Shown one piece after another: positions 7,754 through 16,598 of a stretch of DNA of 55,875 bases. The DNA lies in contig JAFQZM010000021.1 of the NCBI GenBank assembly GCA_017405875.1, positions 1 to 55,875 on the forward strand, read 5' to 3'. This DNA is from a bacterium. GTDB lineage: Bacteria > UBP6 > UBA1177. The translations under genes were made by a program, and so were the position numbers. Numbering within the stretch: position 1 is the stretch's first letter; the number at the start of each line of letters is the position of its first letter. The notes under the pieces were generated by a model. That model had not been told where the DNA came from. It worked only from the letters and a program-made list of their open reading frames with translations, and searched no databases.

Positions 7754-8383
7754 ATGGACGCAAGAACGGCGCAGTATCTCAGGGATTTCATAAAACACGA
7801 TTCCGAATTTTTGGACGAACTCGAAAAATCAAACAGGAGCCGCAACGACATCCAGCCGATGATAGAAATCGAAGTAGGAAAATTTCTCGTTTTTCTCATT
7901 CGGGCGAAGAAGATAAAATCGGTCCTGGAGCTCGGCACAAGCAACGGATATTCGGCAATCTGGATGGCTTCGGCTCTTAAGAAAACAGGTGGAAAGATAA
8001 TCACGATCGAAGGTCACGACCGGATCTTCGCCGAAGCTGAAAAAAACATCGCCACATCGGGATACGCTGACATCATCGAACTTATCCACGGCAAAGCCGA
8101 AGCCGAGACTGCAAAACTTTTAGAAAAAGGGGAAAAATTCGACCTCATCTTTCAGGATTGCGGCAAATATTTGTATCCGATGCTTCTTGAAACGACAGTC
8201 AAACTCTGCAAAAAAGGGGGAATAATCGCAGCCGACGATTCACTTTTCAGAGTGACGGAAACCGTCCGCAGCGGACTTGGCGACTACACCCACGACTACA
8301 ACAGAGCCGTTTTCGCCCACAAAAAACTTTTCAGCACGATTCTGCCGATAGGGCATGGATTGACGCTTAGCGTCAAGATTTAA
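7754..8383 (+). CDS. SAM-dependent O-methyltransferase (COG4122 type)
   Basis: This 209-residue cytosolic methyltransferase is of the caffeoyl-CoA/catechol O-methyltransferase-like class. The SAM-binding motif I is VLELGTSNGYSAIWMA at about residues 56-71, followed by an acidic residue at the end of strand 2 (ITIEG). The motif DLIFQDCG replaces the metal-binding Asp region, and AADDSLF follows. Relatives need a divalent metal and methylate catechol-like hydroxyls or tRNA hydroxyuridine (TrmR). The second possibility is attractive because a U32 hydroxylase-like gene lies 2.2 kb upstream, but that is inference. The start at 7754 is set by a GGAGG site; an in-frame TTG at 7736 precedes that site. 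Confidence 0.86.
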   Translation: MDARTAQYLRDFIKHDSEFLDELEKSNRSRNDIQPMIEIEVGKFLVFLIRAKKIKSVLELGTSNGYSAIWMASALKKTGGKIITIEGHDRIFAEAEKNIATSGYADIIELIHGKAEAETAKLLEKGEKFDLIFQDCGKYLYPMLLETTVKLCKKGGIIAADDSLFRVTETVRSGLGDYTHDYNRAVFAHKKLFSTILPIGHGLTLSVKI

Positions 8384-8385
8384 TG

Positions 8386-8440
8386 CCGGGATCACGGGAT
8401 CACGTGATTCCGATCGTGATTCCGAGATCCCGAGATCACG
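8386..8440. repeat. Iterated palindromic words between convergent genes
   Basis: About 55 bp are built from short words repeated in both orientations: CGGGATCA twice, CGTGATTC twice and CGAGATC twice. The segment can fold as stacked hairpins and lies between the stops of two convergent genes, overlapping the ispG stop codon. A bidirectional terminator or a small REP-like element are both possible. Confidence 0.6.
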
Positions 8441-9506
8441 ACCAGATTTCTTTGATTTTTTCCAAAAGAAACCTGAAAGCTTCATCCTGGTCGTCGAATT
8501 TTTTGACGATCTCCCCTTTTTCGAAGTAAAGGGCGCAATCTTTGCCAAGCGCGATGCCGAGATCGGCTTCACGCGCCTCTCCGGGACCGTTCACTTCGCA
8601 GCCCATGACGGCAACTTTGAGATTTGGTTTCATCCACCACTTTTCCTCGTCGAACCACGCTTCCAGGCGGTTGTAGTATTCGATCACTTTTCCGTGAGTT
8701 CTTCCGCATGTGGGACAGCTTACGATCTCGCCGCCTGTTTTCAGGATCCCGAGAGATTTCAAGATCATGTTGGCAGTCCGCAGCTCTTCTTCGATAGGAG
8801 CCGTGAGGCTTACTCTGAAAGTATCGACCAGACCTTCGTTTAAAAGTATCGCGATACCGGCAGTTCCTTTGATGATCCCGTGCTTTCCGCCGCCCGCTTC
8901 GGTAATTCCGACGTGAAGCGGTGTCTCTGAATGTTCTCTGATTTTCCTGCAAGCCGCAACGGTTTCGGAAACATTTGAAGCCTTTGCCGAAATTTTGAAG
9001 TTGAAAAATCCGAGTTCTTTTTCAAGAAAATCTGCCCAGTAAAGAGAACTTTCGACAAGCCCTTCCCAAGTTACTCCGCCGTATTTTTTGAGGATGTTTT
9101 TATCCAAAGAACCGCCGTTTACGCCGATCCGGACAGCAAGTTCGGGGCGTTTTTTCGCAGCTTCGATTATCGCTCTGACGTTTTCTTCGCCGCCGACATT
9201 CCCGGGATTGAAGCGCACTCCGCTTACCCCTGCTTCGATTGCGGCGATGGCAAGTTTGTAGTCGAAATGAATGTCTGCGATTATCTCGCCTTTGAAATTG
9301 GCGACTAAATACTTCAATCCCTCGAGCTCGGATATGTGTTTGAATGCTGTTCTGACGACAACACATCCGAGATCGAGCGCGCGGTTTGCTTCCGCAAGAG
9401 CCTCTTCTTTTCTAGTCAAAGGCGTCGTTATCATCGTCTGTATGACCGGAGGATTGTCCCCGCCTATCTTCACTTTTCCCAAAGTTATGACTCTTGATTT
9501 TTTCAT
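8436..9506 (-). CDS. ispG: 4-hydroxy-3-methylbut-2-enyl diphosphate synthase IspG
   Basis: IspG (GcpE) makes HMBPP from methylerythritol cyclodiphosphate in the non-mevalonate isoprenoid pathway, using a [4Fe-4S] cluster. The 356-residue protein has the N-terminal TIM-barrel motif GGDNPPVIQTM(I), the mid-region GVRFNPGN, and the C-terminal cluster ligands SCPTCGRT and MGCEVNGPGEA, whose three Cys are all present. I chose the ATG at 9506, behind a GAGGTG site, so the protein starts MKKSRVITLGK; a longer reading from 9590 would run into the upstream gene. It begins 7 nt after the amidohydrolase stop, so the two share a transcript. Confidence 0.96.
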   Translation of the reverse strand: MKKSRVITLGKVKIGGDNPPVIQTMITTPLTRKEEALAEANRALDLGCVVVRTAFKHISELEGLKYLVANFKGEIIADIHFDYKLAIAAIEAGVSGVRFNPGNVGGEENVRAIIEAAKKRPELAVRIGVNGGSLDKNILKKYGGVTWEGLVESSLYWADFLEKELGFFNFKISAKASNVSETVAACRKIREHSETPLHVGITEAGGGKHGIIKGTAGIAILLNEGLVDTFRVSLTAPIEEELRTANMILKSLGILKTGGEIVSCPTCGRTHGKVIEYYNRLEAWFDEEKWWMKPNLKVAVMGCEVNGPGEAREADLGIALGKDCALYFEKGEIVKKFDDQDEAFRFLLEKIKEIWS

Positions 9507-9513
9507 ATTCACC

Positions 9514-10695
9514 TCAGCCGAAAATTTCAGTCGGATCAAATTCATAAACGCCGTGCTTTTTATCAGTGCAGTAGCCTGCGATAAATTCACTCAAAGTGAG
9601 CCTCTGCCCTTCAAAAACGGGGCGCAGCGACTGCTTCAGCGCAAATTTCACGCCGTGCGGCATTCCGTCGGAACCGAAAAACATATCTTTGCCGGGAATA
9701 AAACCCGCTTTGTCGATAAGCATCCTGAAGGGGTTATTCATTTCGGCGAATCCTTTTGGCAGCCTGTCTGCATAGATAAGCGAATCTTCTGTGAAATTTG
9801 GCTGCATAGAAAGGATTATTCCCGCATTTTTCGCTCTTTTCGCCGTTTCAAGATCAATGAACTGCGCGTGTTCAAGCCTTATAAACTGGTCACTTCCGTG
9901 CTTTCTGACAGTTTCAGCCGCTTCGACCACCTGACGGGCTGCAATGTCTCCCAAAGCGTGGATCGCGACACCGTTTGCTGTTGTTGCGGCTTCTTCCAAA
10001 AGTCCCACTAGTTCAGGCAGAGTGTGCGTCAAAACGCCCTTGTTCCCGTTTAAATAAGGCTTGCTCAAAGCGGCAGTGCATGAGCCGTTTGCGCCGTCGG
10101 TAAAAAGTTTTATCCCTTTTATCTTCCTTTTTGTCGGATCAGGCATAGTGCGGAAAGTATTGACGTCAGCCCAGAACGAAATGCGTTCTTTAAGGTCTGA
10201 ACCGTCGATCATTTCAAATATTTCCTGACTTGGCAGAAGCATATCCTCGATCTCGTAAACTCCGCATTCTTTCAGCAGGAATTCGGCGAATTCGCTCATC
10301 GTTTCAATGGTCGAAGGCATGATTTTCACGAAAAAAAGCAGGAGTTCAGTCACGTGTTCTTCGCACCACTCCTGATTTTCGTAGTTGTCGATAATCTCTT
10401 CGAATTCAGGTCTGAGCAGTTTTTCGGCACCTTCATTCATCACGAAACCGTGAAGCGAAAGATTGGAGATTATGAGCGGCGGGAACTTGTTGAGAACAGG
10501 CTTTGTCAAAGAAAAAAATCCGCTGTTCCAGCCGTAAGCCGAATTGAGTTTCCCGTCTTCAAGTTTTGCGAACATATTCAGCGCAGCCTCTTTGGTTTTC
10601 ACCTCTTTCAGGCATATCGACTTGAACATTCCTGCATAAAGCGTGAAGTGGCTGTGAGAATCGTGCAGATAAGGAACCGACATTCTGGAAAGCAT
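9514..10695 (-). CDS. Amidohydrolase family protein (YtcJ-like barrel)
   Basis: The 393-residue protein resembles YtcJ-type amidohydrolases (Amidohydro_3). The metal site looks intact: HDSHSHF at residues 11-17, KLFTDGANGS, AIHALGDIAA, RLEHAQFI and the late Asp in FGSDGMPHG. It is unusually short. The chain starts almost directly at the HxH motif and stops soon after the last barrel strand, so the beta-sandwich domain that usually wraps both ends of these enzymes is missing. The substrate is unknown. A GAGG site is 7 nt before the ATG. It is followed by ispG after 7 nt. Confidence 0.82.
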   Translation of the reverse strand: MLSRMSVPYLHDSHSHFTLYAGMFKSICLKEVKTKEAALNMFAKLEDGKLNSAYGWNSGFFSLTKPVLNKFPPLIISNLSLHGFVMNEGAEKLLRPEFEEIIDNYENQEWCEEHVTELLLFFVKIMPSTIETMSEFAEFLLKECGVYEIEDMLLPSQEIFEMIDGSDLKERISFWADVNTFRTMPDPTKRKIKGIKLFTDGANGSCTAALSKPYLNGNKGVLTHTLPELVGLLEEAATTANGVAIHALGDIAARQVVEAAETVRKHGSDQFIRLEHAQFIDLETAKRAKNAGIILSMQPNFTEDSLIYADRLPKGFAEMNNPFRMLIDKAGFIPGKDMFFGSDGMPHGVKFALKQSLRPVFEGQRLTLSEFIAGYCTDKKHGVYEFDPTEIFG

Positions 10696-10737
10696 GAAAT
10701 GACCTCTGTTTTTTAGAAAAATTAAGACTTTTTAAGT

Positions 10738-12465
10738 TTATTTAGGTGAAACACCCGGTTTTTTAGGAGTCGGAAGCCACTGGAAACCGTCGAGAACGAC
10801 AGTTGAATCCCACGAATGGTCAGGACCGTAACCGTCGGTAAGAATTCCCTGCTCAAAAAGAACCAGTCTCAAAGTGATTTCCTCGTTAGGTTCTACGTTT
10901 CCGACAACTCTGAGCCAGCCTGTGCCGCCGTGACCTTCAGCACAGCCGACCACACCGGATTTACCTTCCGTGCCGAAACCGGTCCCGTTAAGGAGTATGT
11001 CATTTTCACAAGCACCCCATTTGTTGAGATTTCCGGTCAACGCATTGTTGCAGCTCGGGTTGCAGGCCTTGAAAAGCCCTGCAGGAGCAAGGTCAACACC
11101 GACCGGATTGCCAGAATCGTCTTTAGCGAGGTTTTTGTCATAAGGATTTTTATATTCAGCAGTGGGGTTTTTCTCGTTGTAGGTAGAATCAAGCAGTGCA
11201 ATAAAGAAGTCGTTATAATTATTTTTGCTGCAAACCGTGCTCGGATATTCGATCGACATGAAGAAAAGACTGAACTCAAAAGCTCTTGCATTTGCCGGAA
11301 CTTTCATCTTCAAAGTAAGCATGATAGGATCCTGACCTACAGGAATATCGCTATCGCTCTTTCCGGCGCACTGGTTCGTAAGACCGTCCTGCGGAGCCTG
11401 TCCGCCGCACGACGGTGCTTTCGGAACTTGACATCCCGGCATCATATTCAGCCAATCCGAGGGAAGTTTGCTGGCTGTCTGCATATCGCCGGCGCCTAAA
11501 GTTGCAACACTTGCATTCTGCGTCGGACTGTTCCACTGACCGGTAGAGAGAACAGCGAGCATATTGCTTCCGTCTTCAGGAACCATTGCAGTGCCGAACA
11601 TATTAGTAACTGCGAAAGTCTGATAGTCGCTTTCGTAGTAAGGCATATCACGGCTGAGTCTCGGCTGAGGATTGTAATTGCATGATGTATTGCCGTTTTC
11701 GGTTGTGCATGGTTCCGGATTTGTATCAATCATTTCTGTGATAGGTTCACCGGCAAGAGAAAGTTCGGCAGAAACAAGACCTGCACAGACTCCCATAGCT
11801 TTTGCAAGCTTCTCTGCGTTGCCTGCATAGTCGCCGATCGCAAGAGACAAACCTGCATCGCAGTGCTCGACCTCGTCGACCTGACCGTTGCAGTTGTCAT
11901 CCACATAGTTATCCTTCATCTCGTATGCACCGGCATTGATTCTTTCAGGCGAATCTGTTCCGCGGCAGTTTGTTTCCCAACCGGTTTCACAGCAGTCACC
12001 GTTGCAGTAGTTGTAGCCGTCACCGTCATAATCTTCCGCATTTTCGGGAGTCATATCCTCTCCGTCGCAGTTTTCGTCAATGCCGTTGCTGCATATTTCA
12101 GCCTGAGGAGTAACCTGACCTATGCATTCACTCCAGTCAGTTCCGTCTTCAACGCATGTCGCGACACCGGCTTTACATACACCGACACCTTCCGTTCCGC
12201 TCGGTCCGTCATAACATGAACGGGTTTCTCCCGGAGTGCATGTTACATAAATTCCGCCTTCGTTGACAGGATCCTGATCAGCATCCGCCTGTTCGTTGTC
12301 ACCGGTTTCTTCTCCACCGTGGTTTTCGCCGTCGTTGCCGGAGTTGCCTTCGTTTTCACCGTTGTTGACGTCGTCACCGGTTACCTCTTCCTCTTCATCT
12401 GCAGCACATGCAGCAAAGAAAAACGCTGTAAATAAAATCATGAATATTACGCTGATTTTCTTCAT
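10738..12465 (-). CDS. MopE-type lipoprotein with metal-binding repeats
   Basis: This 575-residue exported lipoprotein has a signal peptide with lipobox FAAC, then an acidic Gly/Asn/Glu-rich linker to about residue 70. Next come GETRSCYDGPSGTEGVG and WSECIGQVTP, the usual lead into MopE-type repeats, then EICSNGIDENCDGE and YVDDNCNGQVDE, each a putative divalent-metal loop. The C-terminal 370 residues resemble the choice-of-anchor-L domain, with AFEFSLFFMSIEYP and NDFFIALLDS. Such proteins are common in Myxococcota and other delta-type lineages and sit on the cell surface. No enzyme function is suggested. It is transcribed divergently from the next lipoprotein gene. Confidence 0.86.
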   Translation of the reverse strand: MKKISVIFMILFTAFFFAACAADEEEEVTGDDVNNGENEGNSGNDGENHGGEETGDNEQADADQDPVNEGGIYVTCTPGETRSCYDGPSGTEGVGVCKAGVATCVEDGTDWSECIGQVTPQAEICSNGIDENCDGEDMTPENAEDYDGDGYNYCNGDCCETGWETNCRGTDSPERINAGAYEMKDNYVDDNCNGQVDEVEHCDAGLSLAIGDYAGNAEKLAKAMGVCAGLVSAELSLAGEPITEMIDTNPEPCTTENGNTSCNYNPQPRLSRDMPYYESDYQTFAVTNMFGTAMVPEDGSNMLAVLSTGQWNSPTQNASVATLGAGDMQTASKLPSDWLNMMPGCQVPKAPSCGGQAPQDGLTNQCAGKSDSDIPVGQDPIMLTLKMKVPANARAFEFSLFFMSIEYPSTVCSKNNYNDFFIALLDSTYNEKNPTAEYKNPYDKNLAKDDSGNPVGVDLAPAGLFKACNPSCNNALTGNLNKWGACENDILLNGTGFGTEGKSGVVGCAEGHGGTGWLRVVGNVEPNEEITLRLVLFEQGILTDGYGPDHSWDSTVVLDGFQWLPTPKKPGVSPK

Positions 12466-12505
12466 TTCAACCTCCAGAAGAAATCAATAAACCCAAAAAC
12501 ACGAT

Positions 12506-12533
12506 ATTTTACAGAAAGTTGAAAATAAAACAA
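12506..12533 (-). promoter_or_regulatory. Promoter for the MopE-type lipoprotein gene
   Basis: On the minus strand TTGTTT (12533-12528) and TAAAAT (12511-12506) are 16 bp apart, with TG just before the -10 box. ATCGTGTTTTTG follows, then a GGAGG site. Confidence 0.55.
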
Positions 12534-12565
12534 TAATCTGCGGTATTTTATTTTGTTTGAATTTT

Positions 12566-12574
12566 TGCTATAAT
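12566..12574 (+). promoter_or_regulatory. Extended -10 promoter for the CRTAC1-type gene
   Basis: The sequence TGCTATAAT is a perfect extended -10 box. The -35 region is weak, as is usual for this type. It is followed by TGCCGGTCTTTGC and a GGAG site at 12607. Confidence 0.6.
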
Positions 12575-12616
12575 TGCCGGTCTTTGCTTTTTAATTGTTC
12601 AAAAATGGAGAGTTTC

Positions 12617-14587
12617 ATGAAAAAAACCGCGGTTTTAATTCTTTTGCTCGCTCTTATTTTCGCTGCCTGCGGAAACGGCTCGAAAACGGAAACCGGCGAC
12701 AATCAGCCGGAAGAAGAAGTCATTGAGCCGATATGCCTGACTCCTAAAGCAGGTCCTTACAATCTGAAATTCACCGATATTTCGGAAGAAATGGGTGTTC
12801 AGACGCTGAATGCGCTCGGTACGCAGATAACGGTTGCCGATATCGACGGCGACAAATGGCCTGATGTCTACACAACGCTGGCATCCAAAGTACGTGAAGA
12901 TCAGAATGAACCGCAAAATCTTTACAAACTTCTTAAAAACGTGAAAGGCAAAAATTTTGAAGACATCACTTTTTCAAGCGGTCTTTTTGCGGCCAGAAAC
13001 GGAACGAACGGACTCGCTTCGACTTATGTCGTTTTCGCAGATATGAACAACGACGGTTTTCAGGATGCTTTTAATGTCGTTTATGTCGACAAGGACACTT
13101 TGCTGAACGACTCTTTCGAAGAAGATTATTCCCGTGTTTATCTGAATAACGGCGACGGAACATTCAAGTATATCGGCGGCAATTTCATCCTTGACGATTA
13201 TTTTTCAGCCATCGCCGGAGTTACTTTCCTCGATTATGACCACGACGGCGTGATCGATATGTTTCTCGGGCGCCATTACAACAATTACGGCTATCTTGAA
13301 TCGTGCGAACAGGATACTTTGATGAAAGGTTCGGGCAACGGTGTTTTTGAAAATGTCGTTAACGGAACGAGCGGTCTTGAAACCGTGAAAGCAGATGATG
13401 ATTCTCTCGCAAAAGGTAATTTCAACAAACCGACATGGGGTGTTACGGCATGTGATGTAGACGGTGACGGTTTTGCCGACATTCTCACTTCAAGTTACGG
13501 AAGATCCTACAATATGCTGTACAGAAACAAAGGCGACGGAACTTTTGAGGACCTTTCGATAAGTTCGAATTTTGCACACGATGACAACGAAAACTACGGC
13601 GACGACCAGTTTTTTGCATGCTACTGCGAAGCCGAATCCAACAAAGACACAGATTACTGCTCCATATCAACAGGAGCCGTAATCAGCTGCGACGGTGTCA
13701 ACGGCTGGGAACCAGGATTTTCCGATCAGCCCTACCGCCTTGGCGGAAACAGCGCAGGAACGCTCTGCGGCGACTTTGACGGCGACGGCGACACAGACCT
13801 TTTCCAGATCGAACTTGCACACTGGCATATCGGTCAGGCGAGCGATAAATCTCAGCTTATAATGAATGAAGGTTTCCCTGAAAAGCCTCTGAAACGCCTT
13901 TCGGAAGAAGAAAGCGGCATTACGAGAAAACGCTCAGGTTCCTGGAATGACGGCGATCTCGGCGGTTTGGCGGTCGACTTCGACAACGACGGAAAACTCG
14001 ACATTTACATTCTGAGTTCCGATTATCCCGGCACAAAATCGATGCTTTTCCAGCAGCAGGCTGACGGCAGATTCAGCGAAACGGCAAAAGATGCGGCAGC
14101 TCAGGTAGCACGCGCTCACGGCGGCGCATTCGTCGATATCGACAGAGACGGCGACTATGATCTGATTGTCGGAACATCGTTCATGCGCTGGTCAACGACT
14201 GATACTGACTCAAAGAAAAAGCCTGAAAAACAGTGGATCAAAGTGCTCCGCAACGATACCGGTCAGGATGCCAACAAAGTCATAATCGATATTTCCGGCT
14301 CGACTGCAAACCGTGACGCTATCGGCGCCAAAATCATCGTCAAAGCAGGAGGAAAGCAGTTTGTCCGCGAAGTTCAGGGCGCATACGGTCTCAACGGTTT
14401 CCAGAACGACCACCTTCAGATCATCGGTCTGGGAGAGATCTGCGAAGTCGAAGGAATCGAGATCCATTGGCCTGACAAAGAAAACTCCGTCACGACATAC
14501 GACAAAGTTTTCGCGAACTATGTTCTTGAAATCAATCAGGAAACAGGACTCAAGCACCACAAAATCGAAGAATACTTCGGCAAATAA
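12617..14587 (+). CDS. CRTAC1-like FG-GAP/ASPIC-domain lipoprotein
   Basis: The 656-residue exported lipoprotein has a signal ending in lipobox IFAAC. A chain of FG-GAP/VCBS-type repeats with DxDxDG calcium loops follows (DIDGDKWPD, DMNNDGFQD, DYDHDGVID, DVDGDGFAD, DFDGDGDTD, DFDNDGKLD, DIDRDGDYD), which should form a beta-propeller. The C-terminal 90 residues form an ASPIC/UnbV domain (RDAIGAKI, then EGIEIHWPD). Proteins of this kind are surface-exposed and bind calcium; their ligands are mostly unknown. The ATG at 12617 fits the GGAG at 12607 better than the ATG at 12605. The rhomboid gene starts 6 nt after its stop. Confidence 0.88.
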   Translation: MKKTAVLILLLALIFAACGNGSKTETGDNQPEEEVIEPICLTPKAGPYNLKFTDISEEMGVQTLNALGTQITVADIDGDKWPDVYTTLASKVREDQNEPQNLYKLLKNVKGKNFEDITFSSGLFAARNGTNGLASTYVVFADMNNDGFQDAFNVVYVDKDTLLNDSFEEDYSRVYLNNGDGTFKYIGGNFILDDYFSAIAGVTFLDYDHDGVIDMFLGRHYNNYGYLESCEQDTLMKGSGNGVFENVVNGTSGLETVKADDDSLAKGNFNKPTWGVTACDVDGDGFADILTSSYGRSYNMLYRNKGDGTFEDLSISSNFAHDDNENYGDDQFFACYCEAESNKDTDYCSISTGAVISCDGVNGWEPGFSDQPYRLGGNSAGTLCGDFDGDGDTDLFQIELAHWHIGQASDKSQLIMNEGFPEKPLKRLSEEESGITRKRSGSWNDGDLGGLAVDFDNDGKLDIYILSSDYPGTKSMLFQQQADGRFSETAKDAAAQVARAHGGAFVDIDRDGDYDLIVGTSFMRWSTTDTDSKKKPEKQWIKVLRNDTGQDANKVIIDISGSTANRDAIGAKIIVKAGGKQFVREVQGAYGLNGFQNDHLQIIGLGEICEVEGIEIHWPDKENSVTTYDKVFANYVLEINQETGLKHHKIEEYFGK

Positions 14588-14593
14588 TTCTTT

Positions 14594-15475
14594 ATGGAAG
14601 AAGCACAAAACAATTCCGCATACATACCTGCTCCGAACAAAAAAACTGCACGGGAATATTCGCTTCTTTTGGATTCACTGTCTATTCCGAACAACGCCCT
14701 TTTCCGCTGGAATTCGTGGCAGATAGAAGTGGATTTTAGTGACTACGAAAAGGCGAAAAGCGAAATTGCAGCTTACGAAAAATCGGGAAGAATAGAAAAA
14801 GTTCACAATAAATTCGCCCACATACGTTTTCAGAAAGTTGACTGGGCTTGTTTTTGCGCAACTCTCATTCTCCTTGCCGCATTTCACGTTTTCATCTATG
14901 AATTTGACCACCTGGAACTCATAAAAGCAGGCCGTTCAAGCGCTGCAGCAATAACCGAAGGCGAATTTTTCAGAGCGGTCACCGCCCTCACCCTTCACGG
15001 AGACTACAAGCACCTTTTTTCCAACATTTTTTTCGGCGGGATCGTCCTCTGGGCACTTTCGACCATGACGGGAACAGGCTCTGCCCTTCTTTTTGCACTT
15101 TTCACCGGTTTTGCGGGAAATGTAATGAACGCCTTTTTCTACGGCAGCGCGCACAATTCTATCGGCGCTTCGACCTCTGTTTTCGGCATCATCGGAGTTC
15201 TTGCCGGATTACAGTTTTTTGACAGTTTCAGAGAGAAAAAACTCGGGCGCTGGATCCCGTTCGGAGCTGCTCTCGGACTTCTCGCCATGCTCGGAAGCAG
15301 CGAAAAAAGCGATGTTTTAGCCCACCTTTTCGGCTTTGTCGCAGGACTTCCCGCCGGAACTATTTTCGGAGCAGTTTTTTCAAAGCGCAATATCCCCGGA
15401 AAAACTTTTCAGAACATAGCCGCACTTATTTTTATTCTTACAATTTTCGCCTGCTGGATGAAAGCTGTCAGTTAG
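14594..15475 (+). CDS. Rhomboid family intramembrane serine protease
   Basis: This 293-residue inner-membrane protein has a cytosolic N-terminal extension of about 80 residues and then six or so hydrophobic segments. The rhomboid features are present: HLFSNIFF (residues 140-147), the catalytic motif GASTSVFG with Ser193, and the catalytic His244 in VLAHLFGF. The Ser is followed by Thr and not the usual Gly, a tolerated variation. Rhomboids cleave membrane-anchored substrates. It directly follows the CRTAC1-type lipoprotein gene and is likely cotranscribed with it, but a functional link is unproven. Confidence 0.92.
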   Translation: MEEAQNNSAYIPAPNKKTAREYSLLLDSLSIPNNALFRWNSWQIEVDFSDYEKAKSEIAAYEKSGRIEKVHNKFAHIRFQKVDWACFCATLILLAAFHVFIYEFDHLELIKAGRSSAAAITEGEFFRAVTALTLHGDYKHLFSNIFFGGIVLWALSTMTGTGSALLFALFTGFAGNVMNAFFYGSAHNSIGASTSVFGIIGVLAGLQFFDSFREKKLGRWIPFGAALGLLAMLGSSEKSDVLAHLFGFVAGLPAGTIFGAVFSKRNIPGKTFQNIAALIFILTIFACWMKAVS

Positions 15476-15563
15476 AAATCCTGCAGCAAATTCAGAATCC
15501 TTGAAAATTCGATATCAAAAGACCTGTTTTAATCGTAAATTTTAGCGAAGTAAATGAAATATA

Positions 15564-15587
15564 CGCCCGTCTTAGAAAAGGCGGGCG
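15564..15587. terminator. Hairpin between convergent genes
   Basis: CGCCCGTC and GGCGGGCG form an 8-bp stem with one G-T pair around an 8-nt loop. It lies between the rhomboid gene and a convergent lipoprotein gene. There is no strong T-run on either side, so termination is only a plausible role. Confidence 0.4.
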
Positions 15588-15619
15588 CAACAGCTCGCTA
15601 TCGAATCTTTGATGGGGAA

Positions 15620-16588
15620 CTATTCATCCTTTACAAGAACGAACATTGTCGAAATCTCTTTTTCGTCAATTACCGAAAGCATGTCAAAAACCTTCTTTTG
15701 ATCCATATAACCGGCTTTCGAACATCTTACTTCGACCTGAACATTTCCTGCGTTGTTGTAGGTCAAACCTTTGATATCAAAAGTTTCCGTTGACTCGTAA
15801 GGAGTCGGGGCGAGATACTTTTCATTCTGGTTTTTGACATTCGGAGTTGACGATTTTACACGCCAGTAACAATCTGCTCCTGCAGGACGTGACTGGATTG
15901 ACCAGTGGATCGTGAGGTGTTCAAGTGCCGTGTTGCCCTCTCCTGTTACCTGCTTGTTTGCCTCGTTTTTCGGGGATGATGCGCGGTGAAGGAAGAATGC
16001 GACTCTGTCCCAGTCAATCTGTTCAAGCGCATTTGCATAAGCTTCGTTTATGACCATGGAAGCGGCAGAAAAATTGCTGGGAGCACCGTTTGCATTGCTG
16101 AATCTGCCCTGTGCACTTGTTCTCGGATAAACGATTTTGCGGTCATGATCATAAATTTCGACCTCAAGATTTACGCTTCCTGTCCAGCCTTTGCCGCTCA
16201 GATAGTCGACATGGAATTCTTTAATTATTATCTGAAGCATATAATCAGTAGCAACATCTGCTTCAAGCGGGAAACCGAGATCACGTGTATATTTGCGGAG
16301 ACTTTCTTCTACAAAGTCTTTCACTTCCGGGTCAACACTGTAACCGCCTTTCACACGACCGCTGGCAGTTGCATCGTAAACATGAATCATCTCTTGTTTT
16401 GCACGACCATCTTTTATGCTGAGACGTATACCGTAATCCATATTGATATATTTGTTTGCCGGAGCCTCTTTGATGAGTTCAAGGCTTATAATTTTTGCTT
16501 GAGCATTTTTATTACGCCGCGATGCGCTACCGCAACTTACTGAAAAAATCAGTGCAAAAATGATGAATATTATAGTGATTTTTCTCAT
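15620..16588 (-). CDS. Lipoprotein of unknown function (YajG-like region)
   Basis: This 322-residue lipoprotein has signal and lipobox FSVSC. Residues about 40-210 resemble the YajG/Lipoprotein_16 pattern, with a block DYMLQIIIKEFHVDY and a following KIVYPRTSAQGRFSN. The C-terminal 100 residues contain a beta-rich stretch with two Cys (GADCYWRVKSS and VEVRCSKAGY) that could form a disulfide. Its neighbour 10 nt upstream is another lipoprotein, and both are probably one transcription unit read from 17135. No enzymatic motif is visible. Confidence 0.72.
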   Translation of the reverse strand: MRKITIIFIIFALIFSVSCGSASRRNKNAQAKIISLELIKEAPANKYINMDYGIRLSIKDGRAKQEMIHVYDATASGRVKGGYSVDPEVKDFVEESLRKYTRDLGFPLEADVATDYMLQIIIKEFHVDYLSGKGWTGSVNLEVEIYDHDRKIVYPRTSAQGRFSNANGAPSNFSAASMVINEAYANALEQIDWDRVAFFLHRASSPKNEANKQVTGEGNTALEHLTIHWSIQSRPAGADCYWRVKSSTPNVKNQNEKYLAPTPYESTETFDIKGLTYNNAGNVQVEVRCSKAGYMDQKKVFDMLSVIDEKEISTMFVLVKDE

Positions 16589-16598
16589 AGTTTCCTCA

